DNA of 64,000 bases from UBA7672 sp038326205 (GTDB lineage Bacteria; Pseudomonadota; Alphaproteobacteria; Caulobacterales; Hyphomonadaceae). The notes beneath the pieces are model-generated. The model was not told where the DNA came from. It did no database searches and saw nothing but the letters and a program-made list of their open reading frames with translations. Shown one piece after another: positions 17,531 through 26,035 of the stretch. Numbering within the stretch: the stretch's first letter is position 1; each line of letters starts with the position of its first letter. The stretch covers positions 1-64,000 of the forward strand of contig JBBQJV010000015.1 in NCBI GenBank assembly GCA_038326205.1. Direction: 5' to 3'. A program made the translations under genes and the position numbers.

Positions 17531-18994
17531 TCAGGCCCCTGCCCACGTCCCGTGGAAGCCAAGCGGCCAGGCATAGTCGGCTTGCCACACAGCGACCGGG
17601 CCGTCCTCGACGTTTGACGCATCGAACGCCCAGACTTCGCTGCGTTGTGCACGTGTGTTGATCGCCGTGCCGATGATCCAGCTCTCGCGCTCCGACGTCG
17701 AGCCCGGCTTCGGAATGAAGAGGTGTTCTTCGACCATGTAGGTCGAACCGAAGTCGTAGACCTGCGCCTTGCCCGACGACCAGTCCTGCACCGCCAGCGC
17801 GCTACCGCCAGGCTGACCCTCCACCGAACCGGTGATCATCGTTGTAAGTTTGCGCGAAAGACCCGCTCGACGCGGATCGACCTGCGGGAAATCGCCCGCG
17901 ATTTTGGTCTCGACCAGCTTTGCGTCACCTTTTGTCGGGATCACGGCCATGGTGAGTTTCGAGCTCGCCTGGTCGCCCGAATATTTGCCACGAATTTCCG
18001 CAGCACCGCCGCCGGAACCGAGCACAGGTTCAGGATAGAAAGCTGCGTCGAGGCGGATCGTGCCATCGGCATCCTCCCACGCAGACCCAGTGTGATAGAA
18101 GGCGCGCGCCGGGCCCTGCGCCCAACGGGTCTTGGTCAGGTCGTCCTTGTCGACTATCAGGAATTTCATCCCTTCCTCAGGCTTCCACACGAAGCCGTCG
18201 ATGAAGGGTGGCAGGTTCCTTGTCTGGATCCAGGGCTGGCAGAGGATGACCAGCTTGCGGTCGGTCATCGTCCAGTCGTGGATGTAGGACGCATCGCCGA
18301 TGTTGACCATGCCGAAACTGGCGGTCGAGCCATCCGGATTGATGTTGTAGATGCCTATATGCTGGCCCGAGACCGCAAGATTCCAGACGCGGCCATCGGG
18401 CTCGCGTTTCGGATGCGCCAGGAAAGGCATGCCCTTGAGATCATTGCGCCACGTCTTGAAGCCGCGCGTTTCCAGCGTCACCGGATCGAGGCGATAGGCG
18501 GAACCCGCCTCCCACAGCGCCAGTAGTTCGCCACCGGACATCATCACCGAGATATTGCCGGGGTTTACGTCGTCGGACGACGCGACGGGATAGGAGGGAT
18601 CACCCACCGTGCCGAATCCGGGCGCGAGGAATTTGTCTGCCGCCATCTCAAGCTGACGTTTCTTTGTCGCGACATAGCGGCCGGTGTGGACCGCCTTGCC
18701 GTCAGCGATGTTGATGCGCTGGACCATGCCGTCGCCATCAAACCAGTGCGTCGCGTAGGCGTCTCCGTGTTTGAATTGCGCGGGTCCATTGCGATAGAGC
18801 GCGCCGGACAGGCCAGGAGGCGCCTTACCTGAGACGAGGCGCATCCAGCCCGGGCCGAAGCCCGCTGCGGGTGCGGTTTCGTAGCCGATATGCCAGGCGG
18901 GCATGTCGCTGTTGGCGAAGGCCGATGGCGCAACTGCCAAGGCGGCGCCAGACATCAGACCAGCATGCAGAAAGAGGCGGCGGTTGAGGTTCAT
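17531..18994 (-). CDS. carotenoid cleavage oxygenase
   Basis: A 487-residue retinal-pigment-epithelium/RPE65-type non-haem iron dioxygenase that splits carotenoid (or related stilbene) double bonds to aldehydes. The four iron-ligand histidines are visible in order in LAHPK, IHDWT, FYHTGS and, at the C-terminus, GFHGTW. The N-terminus MNLNRRLFLHAG, followed by a hydrophobic stretch ending PSAFA, looks like a Tat signal, implying a folded, metal-loaded export. It follows the DUF2141 gene by 10 bp. No carotenoid biosynthesis genes are in the window, so the substrate is open. Confidence 0.9.
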   Translation of the reverse strand: MNLNRRLFLHAGLMSGAALAVAPSAFANSDMPAWHIGYETAPAAGFGPGWMRLVSGKAPPGLSGALYRNGPAQFKHGDAYATHWFDGDGMVQRINIADGKAVHTGRYVATKKRQLEMAADKFLAPGFGTVGDPSYPVASSDDVNPGNISVMMSGGELLALWEAGSAYRLDPVTLETRGFKTWRNDLKGMPFLAHPKREPDGRVWNLAVSGQHIGIYNINPDGSTASFGMVNIGDASYIHDWTMTDRKLVILCQPWIQTRNLPPFIDGFVWKPEEGMKFLIVDKDDLTKTRWAQGPARAFYHTGSAWEDADGTIRLDAAFYPEPVLGSGGGAAEIRGKYSGDQASSKLTMAVIPTKGDAKLVETKIAGDFPQVDPRRAGLSRKLTTMITGSVEGQPGGSALAVQDWSSGKAQVYDFGSTYMVEEHLFIPKPGSTSERESWIIGTAINTRAQRSEVWAFDASNVEDGPVAVWQADYAWPLGFHGTWAGA

Positions 18995-19004
18995 GGCGGG
19001 ACCC

Positions 19005-19505
19005 TTAGTTCAGCTTGATGGTTTGGGTCGTGGCAGGCGCCTCGACCGTGAAGGCGGCAGCGTCCCATTTGGCGGGACCGAACTGGGCTGGGGCGTTGTT
19101 CGAGAAGGCGAACGGTTCGATTGGCATGCCGAACGGGTTGGTTCCCATCTTCCCGTCGCCATCGACATCATGGAACATCTTGATCCCGTATTGGCCCGGA
19201 GGCAGTTCGAACGTCGTGGTGGCCGTGTCGCCCGTGACCGGTATCATTCCGGCAGCAACCTGGTTGTCGGTGTCGTACCCAGCCTTGTTATAGACCGCGA
19301 CCATCACCGCGCCCTTATGCTCGGCGATGTTGGTGACCGTAAGGGTCAGGGTCGCCTTGCCCGGCTCTGCCGAGGCGGCCTGCGGGAAGATCAGGGCAGC
19401 GGCCAGCAGGGCGGCCGGAAAGACGCTCGCCGCGGAAAGCAGGGTTCCGAGGAGGGGAAGGCGCTTCATCTGGTTCGTCATGGGGATTGTCGTGGGGATT
19501 GTCAT
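19005..19505 (-). CDS. secreted DUF2141 protein
   Basis: About 166 residues. The start chosen is the ATG at 19505, with GGAG eight bases upstream; a longer frame to 19574 is possible, and later ATGs at 19481 and 19469 also exist. A hydrophobic signal peptide ends near PQAASAEPG. The remainder fits DUF2141: LTVTNIAEHKGAVMVAVYN, PPGQYGIKMFHDVDGDGKM and NPFGMPIEPFAFSNN. Such proteins are periplasmic or surface beta-sandwiches of unknown role, often near carotenoid genes. The 5' coding region carries a tandem repeat (GGGGATTGTC twice in the plus orientation) encoding TIPTTIP. Confidence 0.8.
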   Translation of the reverse strand: MTIPTTIPMTNQMKRLPLLGTLLSAASVFPAALLAAALIFPQAASAEPGKATLTLTVTNIAEHKGAVMVAVYNKAGYDTDNQVAAGMIPVTGDTATTTFELPPGQYGIKMFHDVDGDGKMGTNPFGMPIEPFAFSNNAPAQFGPAKWDAAAFTVEAPATTQTIKLN

Positions 19506-19627
19506 GGGAGGAACTCCGTGGGTTCGGGTTTCTTGTGAGGTTTCTTGCGCCGCCATTTTGGTCGCCGAGGACAATCTCTGACGCTGCGGCCGGTCTCGCT
19601 ACACCAATTGCGCGAATAGGCTGTTTT

Positions 19628-19672
19628 GCTTCGTGAAATGCCGGGCTACACCGTTCACGAAGCGTGAAATGC
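19628..19672. promoter_or_regulatory. candidate operator between LytTR gene and DUF2141/carotenoid oxygenase genes
   Basis: A perfect 10-bp inverted repeat, GCTTCGTGAA (19628-19637) and TTCACGAAGC (19654-19663), has a 16-bp spacer. CGTGAAATGC also occurs as a direct repeat at 19632-19641 and 19663-19672, 31 bp apart (about three helical turns), and GCTACACC is repeated at 19598 and 19645. The site lies about 30 bp ahead of the LytTR gene and within the divergent promoter region. LytTR proteins bind paired repeats, so autoregulation and control of the divergent run are plausible. Confidence 0.6.
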
Positions 19673-19694
19673 AGTCGCGATACGCCAGCCGCAC

Positions 19695-20462
19695 GTGGCT
19701 CAAACAGGATCAAAGCGAACCATGCCGGCATGGGCTGTGAGTATCGCCAAGTACGGGGCCGCCTCGGTCGGGCTGGGACTGATTTTCGCGTGGTTCGGCA
19801 TCTACAATACCGGCTTGATCCCTATACCGCAGCGCATCGTTTACTGGATCGGCCTCATGGCTCTGGGTGTCACCGCCGGAACGATCATTACACCTCTCGT
19901 CTCCAACCGCTGGATTCCCGACGCGCATCCGGCTCTGCAGATCGGCCTCGCTTCCCTGCTCATTTCGGTCCCGATCACGCTCGGCCTGACCGTCCTCGCC
20001 TACCTCTCCGAGGGCAGTGTGGTTCGGCTGGAATGGTGGGCGTTGCAGTATGTCTACGTGCTCGTGGTGACCCTCATCCTCACGACCGGCGCCTGGGCCG
20101 CCGAGACGCTAGCCGAAAGAAAAAGCGCCACCCCCGCCACCTCCGCCGCTTCGCCCTTCTCCGACCGCCTGCCGGTCAAGTTCCGGGCTGGAACCGTCTA
20201 TGCGGTATCGGCCGAGGATCACTACCTGCGGGTCCACACCAGCCTCGGTGAGACGATGGTGCTAATGCGTCTGGCCGACGCGGTAAGGGAACTGGCGAGC
20301 CTCGAAGGAATGCAGACCCATCGGTCGTGGTGGGTCGCGAAACAGGGCCTTGCTGACGCGAGCCGTGGCGATGGCAAGGTGACGCTGACCCTCAAATCAG
20401 GCGGAGAGGCCCCGGTGAGCCGGACCTACCTGAAAGCCGTCAAAGATGCGGGCTGGCTATAG
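19695..20462 (+). CDS. membrane-anchored LytTR-domain transcription regulator
   Basis: A 255-residue protein with four transmembrane segments in the first 140 residues (for example VGLGLIFAWFGIYNTG and YVYVLVVTLILTTGAW) and a C-terminal LytTR DNA-binding domain (residues 155-255) with the family signatures AEDHYLRVHT, MLRLAD-like VLMRLADAVREL, THRSWWV and RTYLKAVKDAGWL. No phosphoreceiver domain is present, so sensing is probably via the membrane part. Start is GTG at 19695; ATG at 19722 is an alternative. It is divergent from the DUF2141/carotenoid oxygenase/P450 run, its likely target. Confidence 0.88.
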   Translation: MAQTGSKRTMPAWAVSIAKYGAASVGLGLIFAWFGIYNTGLIPIPQRIVYWIGLMALGVTAGTIITPLVSNRWIPDAHPALQIGLASLLISVPITLGLTVLAYLSEGSVVRLEWWALQYVYVLVVTLILTTGAWAAETLAERKSATPATSAASPFSDRLPVKFRAGTVYAVSAEDHYLRVHTSLGETMVLMRLADAVRELASLEGMQTHRSWWVAKQGLADASRGDGKVTLTLKSGGEAPVSRTYLKAVKDAGWL

Positions 20463-20512
20463 GATGGAAAGAGCATAGCGAAGTCCACCGGACGCCCGCC
20501 TACAAGCGCGTA

Positions 20513-21823
20513 TCATATCCGTTCGTGGCGTTCCTGCCCGGACATCTTTTCGATAATTTCGGCGACAAAGCGGATGTGAGCGCGAAGGCGATAGAGGTCA
20601 TCGGTGTAACTCACCGGCACTTCAACCTTGCTGGTTTCGGACTGCAGGTCGGCCAGCTTTGCGCGTACCTCGGTTCGCTCCGCCGTACTGTCGGCGGCGC
20701 GCCCTGCCGCTTCAAGTTCGCGCAGGTTGTTGTACCAGACATAGATCTTGCGCCGGATGCGCCAGCGATAGAGGGGCGGCGCTGCGCGGACCAGCGGGAT
20801 CATGAGCGTGATGAGCGGAATCGCGAGCACCCAGGCGCGCTCGAGAAAATTGGCGACGCTGTAGGGGAAGATGCGGCGCATGAAGCTGGGTCCGTTGTCG
20901 TAGTAACGCTTCGCCTCGTCGGAGATCGTGATGTCCGCTAGTTGAGCTGTCGGGAAACGACCCGGCTCGGCGAGCAGCGAGCCCTTGGCGTCCGCCGCCA
21001 GCGCTGCCTCGATCAACAACGACTGGACCGCCGGATGGAGGTCTTCGCGCACCACAATCTGCGCCGCAGGTGCGATCAGCGTCACATCCTCTCGAGGTAG
21101 AATGTTCGCGAGGTCGATTACGCCGCGATAAAGCGTCACCTCATCAAGATAGGGATGGTGCCGGACCAGCGCAGGCGCTTGCCTCATCGACACGAGTTCT
21201 ATGTCCGGATCGGCGATGAGGTTGGCGATCCATGCGGTGGCAGCGCCTGACACGACCAACGCGACGTCGATGTCGCCCTTCTGGAGGGCTGCGGCTGCTG
21301 CCTGCCCTGCCAGCGGTACGGCGGTGAAGGCTTCGGGCTTCACGTCGACTTCGGTGAGGAGCAGGGTAGCAAGCGCGCGGACGCCTGAGCCGTCCGGACC
21401 GATGGCGACGCGGAGGCCGGCCAGATCCTGCAGGTCTGCGACGCGCACCGACGTGCGGTGAAAAACCCAGAGGGGTTCGTAGAACACCGCGCCGATCGAA
21501 CGGACGCTGTCATCTTTCGCATCGGCGCCTGCTACGCCTGTCTGGACGATGCCGACGTCGGCCTGACGCGATTTTACGCGCGCGAGATTGTCGACCGATC
21601 CCGCCGTCTCCTGCACGTCCACCTCAATGTCGAACTTTCGCAGCATCGCGGCATAGGATTCGGCAGTAGCCGCATAAGCGCCGCCAGCAGCCCCACCCGC
21701 CAGGGTGATCCGCTTGGGCGGCGCGGGCGCCATGAACATGAAGGCAACAACGAGCCCGAGCACCACAATGGCGACCGGCGCGGCATAAACGCGGAGAACA
21801 GTCTTGAGCGTCGTATTTTTCAT
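20513..21823 (-). CDS. TAXI-family solute-binding protein with C-terminal membrane anchor
   Basis: A 436-residue protein. After an N-terminal membrane segment (VYAAPVAIVVLGLVVAFMFM), residues 35-310 match TRAP-transporter TAXI solute receptors: ITLAGGAAGGAYAATAESYA, a GSVDNLARVKSRQADVGIVQTG block and the VAIGPDGSGVR motif. The C-terminus adds one more membrane segment (AWVLAIPLITLMIPLV) and a coiled-coil-like cytoplasmic tail. No TRAP permease subunit is encoded nearby, so it is an orphan receptor, perhaps signalling rather than transport. Converges on the LytTR gene. Confidence 0.8.
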   Translation of the reverse strand: MKNTTLKTVLRVYAAPVAIVVLGLVVAFMFMAPAPPKRITLAGGAAGGAYAATAESYAAMLRKFDIEVDVQETAGSVDNLARVKSRQADVGIVQTGVAGADAKDDSVRSIGAVFYEPLWVFHRTSVRVADLQDLAGLRVAIGPDGSGVRALATLLLTEVDVKPEAFTAVPLAGQAAAAALQKGDIDVALVVSGAATAWIANLIADPDIELVSMRQAPALVRHHPYLDEVTLYRGVIDLANILPREDVTLIAPAAQIVVREDLHPAVQSLLIEAALAADAKGSLLAEPGRFPTAQLADITISDEAKRYYDNGPSFMRRIFPYSVANFLERAWVLAIPLITLMIPLVRAAPPLYRWRIRRKIYVWYNNLRELEAAGRAADSTAERTEVRAKLADLQSETSKVEVPVSYTDDLYRLRAHIRFVAEIIEKMSGQERHERI

Positions 21824-21898
21824 CGGACCGTCCCTGTAGGGCGCCGAAACTAACCAGCAGCCGCGCGAAACGGGAAGAGCGCGTGCTGCGAGAAAGGC

Positions 21899-22102
21899 TC
21901 AGGACACGCCGCTTGGTGCGTTTGCAGCCGGTTTCTGTTGATCCAGCGCATAGGTCACCGCGCCCATCACCAGGGCTGCCAGGATCAGGATGACCCACGG
22001 CGGCAAGCGCACGGGACGTTTGGATTTTTGCGGCGCCTTGGTGTTCTGGGCGTTCTGCAGCTTCTGGGGCTTGCGAAACTTGATGACATTGTCGTCGCTC
22101 AA
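21899..22102 (-). CDS. small single-pass membrane protein
   Basis: A 67-residue protein with a basic N-terminus (MSDDNVIKFRKPQKLQ), a basic linker, one hydrophobic helix around residues 35-50 (WVILILAALVMGAVTYAL) and a short tail. Topology is N-in. It lies 75 bp upstream of the TAXI gene on the same strand and may be in the same transcript. No family recognised. Confidence 0.5.
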   Translation of the reverse strand: MSDDNVIKFRKPQKLQNAQNTKAPQKSKRPVRLPPWVILILAALVMGAVTYALDQQKPAANAPSGVS

Positions 22103-22320
22103 CGGACTTCCCCACCATTTCTGTCGCGCGCGATACTACTCATCAGCCGGGTGAGCGCCATCCCTTGCCAGACTTCTGCTCCAGACAATCTGGTCCCGAC
22201 TGGCCGCCTTGCTCCGCTTCCGCCGCAATCGCCTTTGAGATGCCTTCGGTACTCACACAATTCCGCCCACCGTCGCGCCTTACCTGACCCCTCGCCGACA
22301 ATAAGAAGGAAAAGGGACCC

Positions 22321-23733
22321 ATGTCGGACTCTGTAGAACAGCCGCGCCCCAACGAGGGCAGCGGTTACGATCTCTCACGGCTTTTGCCTCAGCGATCGTT
22401 CGGACTGAAACTCATCCTTGTGTGCATGCTTGCCCTGTTGATGGCCATCCCCGCGGGCTTTGTGTGGATGGTGATCTACTCGCGCGCCAGCGACGCACAG
22501 GCCGCCATCGCCGAAGTCGCCGCCCTGCGCGGCGGACCGCAGCAACTGATGGGACCGGCCATCACCGTGCCGTTCGACCGCGAGGTGGTTGTCTCGGTCA
22601 ACAGCGTAAACCAGGTGCAGACGCAAGTGGGACGGATGGTGCTTTATCCGGAGACGGGCGCCGTCAATGCGAAGCTCGTCATGGAGGTCCGCAAGCGCGG
22701 CCTGCACGACGTGCCGACCTATCGCGCCGACGTGGACTTCACCGCAACGTTCAATCCCGAACGGCTCGCCCGCGAGGCGCCAACCGGAGCACGCATGCGC
22801 TGGGCGGACGCGCGTGTCTATATCAGCATGTCCGACCTGCGCGGCGCCAAGGACGCACAGCTGACCGTGGGCGGCCAGTCGCTGGACGTGGCGCCGGTCG
22901 AGAACTTGGCGAGTGAGACGTTCAGCCGTCCGGGCCTCATGCCCGGCCTGCTGGGCGCGCCGCTCGGCTGGACGGAGGCGCCGGTGGGGCCATTGCAAGC
23001 GACCGCAAAGCTCAACATCTCGGGCGCGCAACGCGTTGCAGTGGCGGCGTTTGCGCGTGACACGACGATCAACCTTGCCGGCGACTGGGGCTCTCCCAGC
23101 TTTGACGGCGGCGCGCTACCCGACCAGCGGCAAGTGACGAAGCAGGGGTTCACCGCGATGTGGCGTATCCCATTTCTTGCGCGCGGCGCGCCGGGCGCGG
23201 GCGTTGATCTGTCGTTCGATACGCTGGCCTATTCGAGCCCCGGCGTAACGCTGCTCGATGAGGGCAATCCATATCAGAGTGTGGAGCGGGCGTTGAAATA
23301 CGCGCCGATGTTCATTGGTCTCGTCTTCCTCGCCTACTTCCTGTTCGAGGCGACCAGCCGGGTGCGCGCCCACCCGGCGCAGTACGTGCTGGTCGGTCTG
23401 GCCCAGACGGTGTTCTACATGCTGCTGCTATCGATCTCGGAGATCATCGGGTTCACTATCGGCTTCCTGGTCGCAGCGACGGCGACGGTCTCGGCGCTGT
23501 CCTTCTATGCCGGGGCGGTGTTCGCCTCGCGTGCGGCGATGGTGAAGGCGTTCGTCGTCTTCTCCATGCTCTACACTCTGATCTACGTGCTGATGCGCAT
23601 GGAGGACTATGCCCTGCTCGTCGGATCGATCGCCAGTTTCGCAGCGATCGCGGGCACGATGTGGATGACGCGCAACCTCGACTGGTATGGTGTGGGCCGC
23701 TCACAGGTCCCGCCACGGGAGAGCGCTGCGTAA
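22321..23733 (+). CDS. creD: CreD-like inner membrane protein
   Basis: A 470-residue protein of the CreD family. The N-terminal helix (LKLILVCMLALLMAIPAGFVW) precedes a large periplasmic domain (about 55-310) with the family elements GPAITVPF and QSVERALKY. Five or six helices then follow in the C-terminal third (YAPMFIGLVFLAYFLFE, GFTIGFLVAATATVSA). CreD expression is tied to envelope stress through CreBC in enterics; no creBC is seen nearby, so regulation here differs. Start is an ATG at 22321 after an AAGGA ribosome site. Confidence 0.85.
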   Translation: MSDSVEQPRPNEGSGYDLSRLLPQRSFGLKLILVCMLALLMAIPAGFVWMVIYSRASDAQAAIAEVAALRGGPQQLMGPAITVPFDREVVVSVNSVNQVQTQVGRMVLYPETGAVNAKLVMEVRKRGLHDVPTYRADVDFTATFNPERLAREAPTGARMRWADARVYISMSDLRGAKDAQLTVGGQSLDVAPVENLASETFSRPGLMPGLLGAPLGWTEAPVGPLQATAKLNISGAQRVAVAAFARDTTINLAGDWGSPSFDGGALPDQRQVTKQGFTAMWRIPFLARGAPGAGVDLSFDTLAYSSPGVTLLDEGNPYQSVERALKYAPMFIGLVFLAYFLFEATSRVRAHPAQYVLVGLAQTVFYMLLLSISEIIGFTIGFLVAATATVSALSFYAGAVFASRAAMVKAFVVFSMLYTLIYVLMRMEDYALLVGSIASFAAIAGTMWMTRNLDWYGVGRSQVPPRESAA

Positions 23734-23740
23734 GGCAGAA

Positions 23741-23766
23741 GGGCGGGCGTCGAGAGGCGTCCGCCT
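23741..23766. terminator. hairpin between convergent creD-like and acyltransferase genes
   Basis: GGCGGGCGTC (23742-23751), loop GAGA, and GGCGTCCGCC (23756-23765) form a ten-pair stem with two G-U wobbles. It sits exactly in the 51-bp gap between two convergent stop codons, which suits a bidirectional transcription barrier, although no strong T-tract follows on either side. Confidence 0.5.
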
Positions 23767-23784
23767 GACTTGCTCCGATTTGAT

Positions 23785-24693
23785 CTACGGCGCCCTCAGC
23801 GGTTCGAACGGTCGATCGGGATCGTTGGGCAGGATGGTGTCGACATAAGCGCGCAGCTTGTCAGTCACCGCTTGCGGGTCACCGGCGAGATTCTCCCACG
23901 GGATCGGCGGACCGAAGGTCAGATGGAATTTGTCGCCCTGCTTGTTCAGCAGTTCGCGGAACAGCGTGATGTCGCGCAGCTCGCGGTTGATCCCGCAGAA
24001 GGCGTAGTAAAGCGCCGAGTTTTTGCCCGTCACATGCAGCGGCGTCACCGGCGCCTTGTTCTTGCGGGCCAGCGAGACGGCGGTAGGCATCCACGGCTCG
24101 TCGACCAGTTTGCCGCGCTGCATCTGAGCGAGCGCGCCGGACGGAAAGATCAGCAGCAAACGTTCACCAGCGAACGCGGCTGCGGCTCGGCGCAGGGTTT
24201 CGCGCGTCTTCTGGATGCTGCGCTTTTCCTGCACCCACTCGACCGGGATGATGACCTCGGCGAAGTGCGGATTGACGCGGCAGGCGTCGGCATTGGCCAT
24301 GATCTCGATATCGGTGCGAACGTCGTCGAGCGCCGCAAGCACGATCGAGCCATCGGCAAGACCAGTCGGGTGATTGGACACGATGACCGCGCGCCCGGCT
24401 TTCGGAACGCGATCAAGCCCGCTCGCCGTAACCTTCAGGCCAAGCACCTTGTCGAGGTAAGCGAAACATTCCTTGCCGGAGGTGATCGTCTTGATGTGGT
24501 CAGCCCAGCGCAACGCCTTGCGATAGCCCAGCAGCGAATAGAGCGCCGGGCGCACGACTGGCCATGACCAGTGCCCGACCCATGAGGGACAGCGCTCCTC
24601 GATCATGATGTCGACGATGTGCCCGGGGCGTGATTCGGGGTCGATAAAAGCGGAAAGTCCTTGATCTATCGGAGGATTTGGGGCGTTCGTCAC
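23785..24693 (-). CDS. lysophospholipid acyltransferase (PlsC-like)
   Basis: About 302 residues with the glycerolipid acyltransferase fold: the catalytic SNHPTGLADG motif (His-x5-Asp form) near residue 105, an FPSGALAQM block near 180, and PVTPLHVTGKNSALYYAF. These enzymes acylate lysophosphatidate or related acceptors at the inner membrane. The start is GTG at 24693 with GAGGGTGA upstream; an ATG at 24729 gives a 12-residue extension and is less likely. It stands alone between convergent creD and the divergent response-regulator gene. Confidence 0.85.
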   Translation of the reverse strand: MTNAPNPPIDQGLSAFIDPESRPGHIVDIMIEERCPSWVGHWSWPVVRPALYSLLGYRKALRWADHIKTITSGKECFAYLDKVLGLKVTASGLDRVPKAGRAVIVSNHPTGLADGSIVLAALDDVRTDIEIMANADACRVNPHFAEVIIPVEWVQEKRSIQKTRETLRRAAAAFAGERLLLIFPSGALAQMQRGKLVDEPWMPTAVSLARKNKAPVTPLHVTGKNSALYYAFCGINRELRDITLFRELLNKQGDKFHLTFGPPIPWENLAGDPQAVTDKLRAYVDTILPNDPDRPFEPLRAP

Positions 24694-24738
24694 ATGATCA
24701 CCCTCGACTTGGCGTTCGGGATGGTCCAATCAGCGCCG

Positions 24739-24760
24739 TTAACCATTGGTAACCGTTACC
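24739..24760. promoter_or_regulatory. palindrome and CtrA-like half-site upstream of receiver-like gene
   Basis: GGTAAC-C-GTTACC at 24748-24760 is a perfect 13-bp palindrome. The bases just before it, TTAACCAT at 24739-24746, match a CtrA half-site in alphaproteobacteria. Either may regulate the divergent acyltransferase and receiver-like genes. Short motifs like these arise by chance, so confidence is low. Confidence 0.3.
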
Positions 24761-24869
24761 ACGCGAAACTCTGTTGCACATACTTCGTGATTGCGGAACG
24801 TAGTGAAAGTTCGCGTCACAAGCCGATCTGGATCATCCGGTGGAGGGGGGTCTGATCTGGGGGAAGCCG

Positions 24870-25307
24870 ATGAAAGTCTTATGGGTGGAAGATCACGCCC
24901 GAGCGTGCGAACTGCTTGCGGCGGCTGCCGCTGCGGCTTCGCGCAAACGCTATGGCATCGACCTGGTCATCGCGACATCTCTTCTCGACGCCGAGCGCAA
25001 GTTGCGGCTGGAGCGGTTCGACCTAGTCGTGATCGACCTGCTGCTTCCCGACTCGGCTGACGAGGACGCGACCGTTACACGCATCGCCAGCATGGGCCGT
25101 TTTCGCGTCGCCATCGTCTCCGGCAGCGATCGCCGCGACGAAGTCATGAAGAGCCTGGTGCAGGCTGGCGTCGATTGCGCGCCAAAGGCTGTCGGCAAGG
25201 AAGACCTGCCGCTCGCCGATTTCGTGCGCCGGCCGGAGCTGTTCCGCGATTTCCTGCACGCGCAGATGCCCGCCCAGCAAGCCGGCGTCAAATCGGCTGC
25301 AGGCTGA
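24870..25307 (+). CDS. response-regulator receiver-like protein
   Basis: A stand-alone protein of about 145 residues starting MKVLWVEDHARACELL, with a GGGGGAAG ribosome site directly upstream. The receiver fold is visible: the acidic pair ED at residues 7-8, the phosphoacceptor Asp in FDLVVIDLLLPDS near residue 54, Ser of VAIVSGSD near 85 and a Lys of the CAPKAVGKED region near 105. There is no output domain, so it may act as a phosphate sink or adaptor. The partner kinase is not in the window. Confidence 0.72.
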   Translation: MKVLWVEDHARACELLAAAAAAASRKRYGIDLVIATSLLDAERKLRLERFDLVVIDLLLPDSADEDATVTRIASMGRFRVAIVSGSDRRDEVMKSLVQAGVDCAPKAVGKEDLPLADFVRRPELFRDFLHAQMPAQQAGVKSAAG

Positions 25308-25388
25308 TACCTGCCGACTGAAGCACCCGCTTCTAAATTCCGCCCGCTTGCTTCGTCAGTCTCCCCGCAGAGCTGGGGAGTTCGTATC

Positions 25389-25964
25389 ATGTTGCTGAAG
25401 AGGATCGTGGTCGGCCTCGCCATGGCGCCAGCCACACCCACAATAGCGCAGACCTCTCCGGACGAAATCGCCGTCCGAGCGGTGATCGCCGACTGGTAGG
25501 CCCGTGTTGCATAATCGCCCGCCGATGCCCCCTGGGTGCTGATGGCGCCCAGCGCGATCGATATCGTTCCGGGCTATTCGGTCGCCGCTAACCTCCACAG
25601 CGGTTCGGCCGCCATTCGCGGGACGTGGCTCAATCACGAGCTGGCCGCGCGGGCGCTGTGGTTCGCCTACGACATCGACGTGCTGAAGGTAGACGCGCGC
25701 CTCGCAAAGGCGATCGTGTGGGAGCGCGGCTATTTCTAAGCCTCGGCGCCACAGAAAACCTATGAGAACGCTGCCTCGGCCATGTTCGTCCTCGAGAAGC
25801 AGGCGAACGGGGCGTGGAAAACCCTGGCCCACAACGCAACCTCGCAGGGCATCCCGCCCAACGAGAACACCGATCCGATACCCGACCTGCGGGCGCTCTA
25901 TTACCAGCGCTGCGGCAGCGCCTGCGATCCGGCAACGGACGCAGTTAAAGTGAAGGGTTTCTGA
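25389..25964 (+). pseudogene. SnoaL/NTF2-like secreted protein gene broken by three nonsense codons
   Basis: One continuous frame from ATG 25389 to TGA 25964 encodes a signal peptide (VVGLAMAPATPTIAQ) followed by NTF2-like text: AVRAVIADW, LMAPSAIDIVPGYS, HELAARALWFAYDIDVL, then MFVLEKQANGAWKTLAHN. It is interrupted by TAG at 25497, TAA at 25512 and TAA at 25737, all in the same frame with no frameshift. The text around each stop (for example W-stop-ARV and F-stop-ASAPQKTYEN) reads as single substitutions from Tyr and Glu codons. The gene therefore seems recently inactivated rather than deleted. Confidence 0.82.
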
Positions 25965-25991
25965 GCTCTTTAGTCATTGACATTGAACATT

Positions 25992-26030
25992 TTATCCCAC
26001 ATTTTTTGATTTCTCGATTTTGTGGGATAA
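25992..26030. promoter_or_regulatory. perfect 10-bp inverted repeat ahead of nucleotidyltransferase gene
   Basis: TTATCCCACA (25992-26001) and its exact complement TGTGGGATAA (26021-26030) flank an AT-rich 19-bp centre. It ends six bases before the preferred start of the next gene, so a bound protein would block transcription or initiation there. The site is unusually AT-rich for this genome. It is probably an operator; the cognate regulator is unknown. Confidence 0.6.
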
Positions 26031-26035
26031 TTCTT

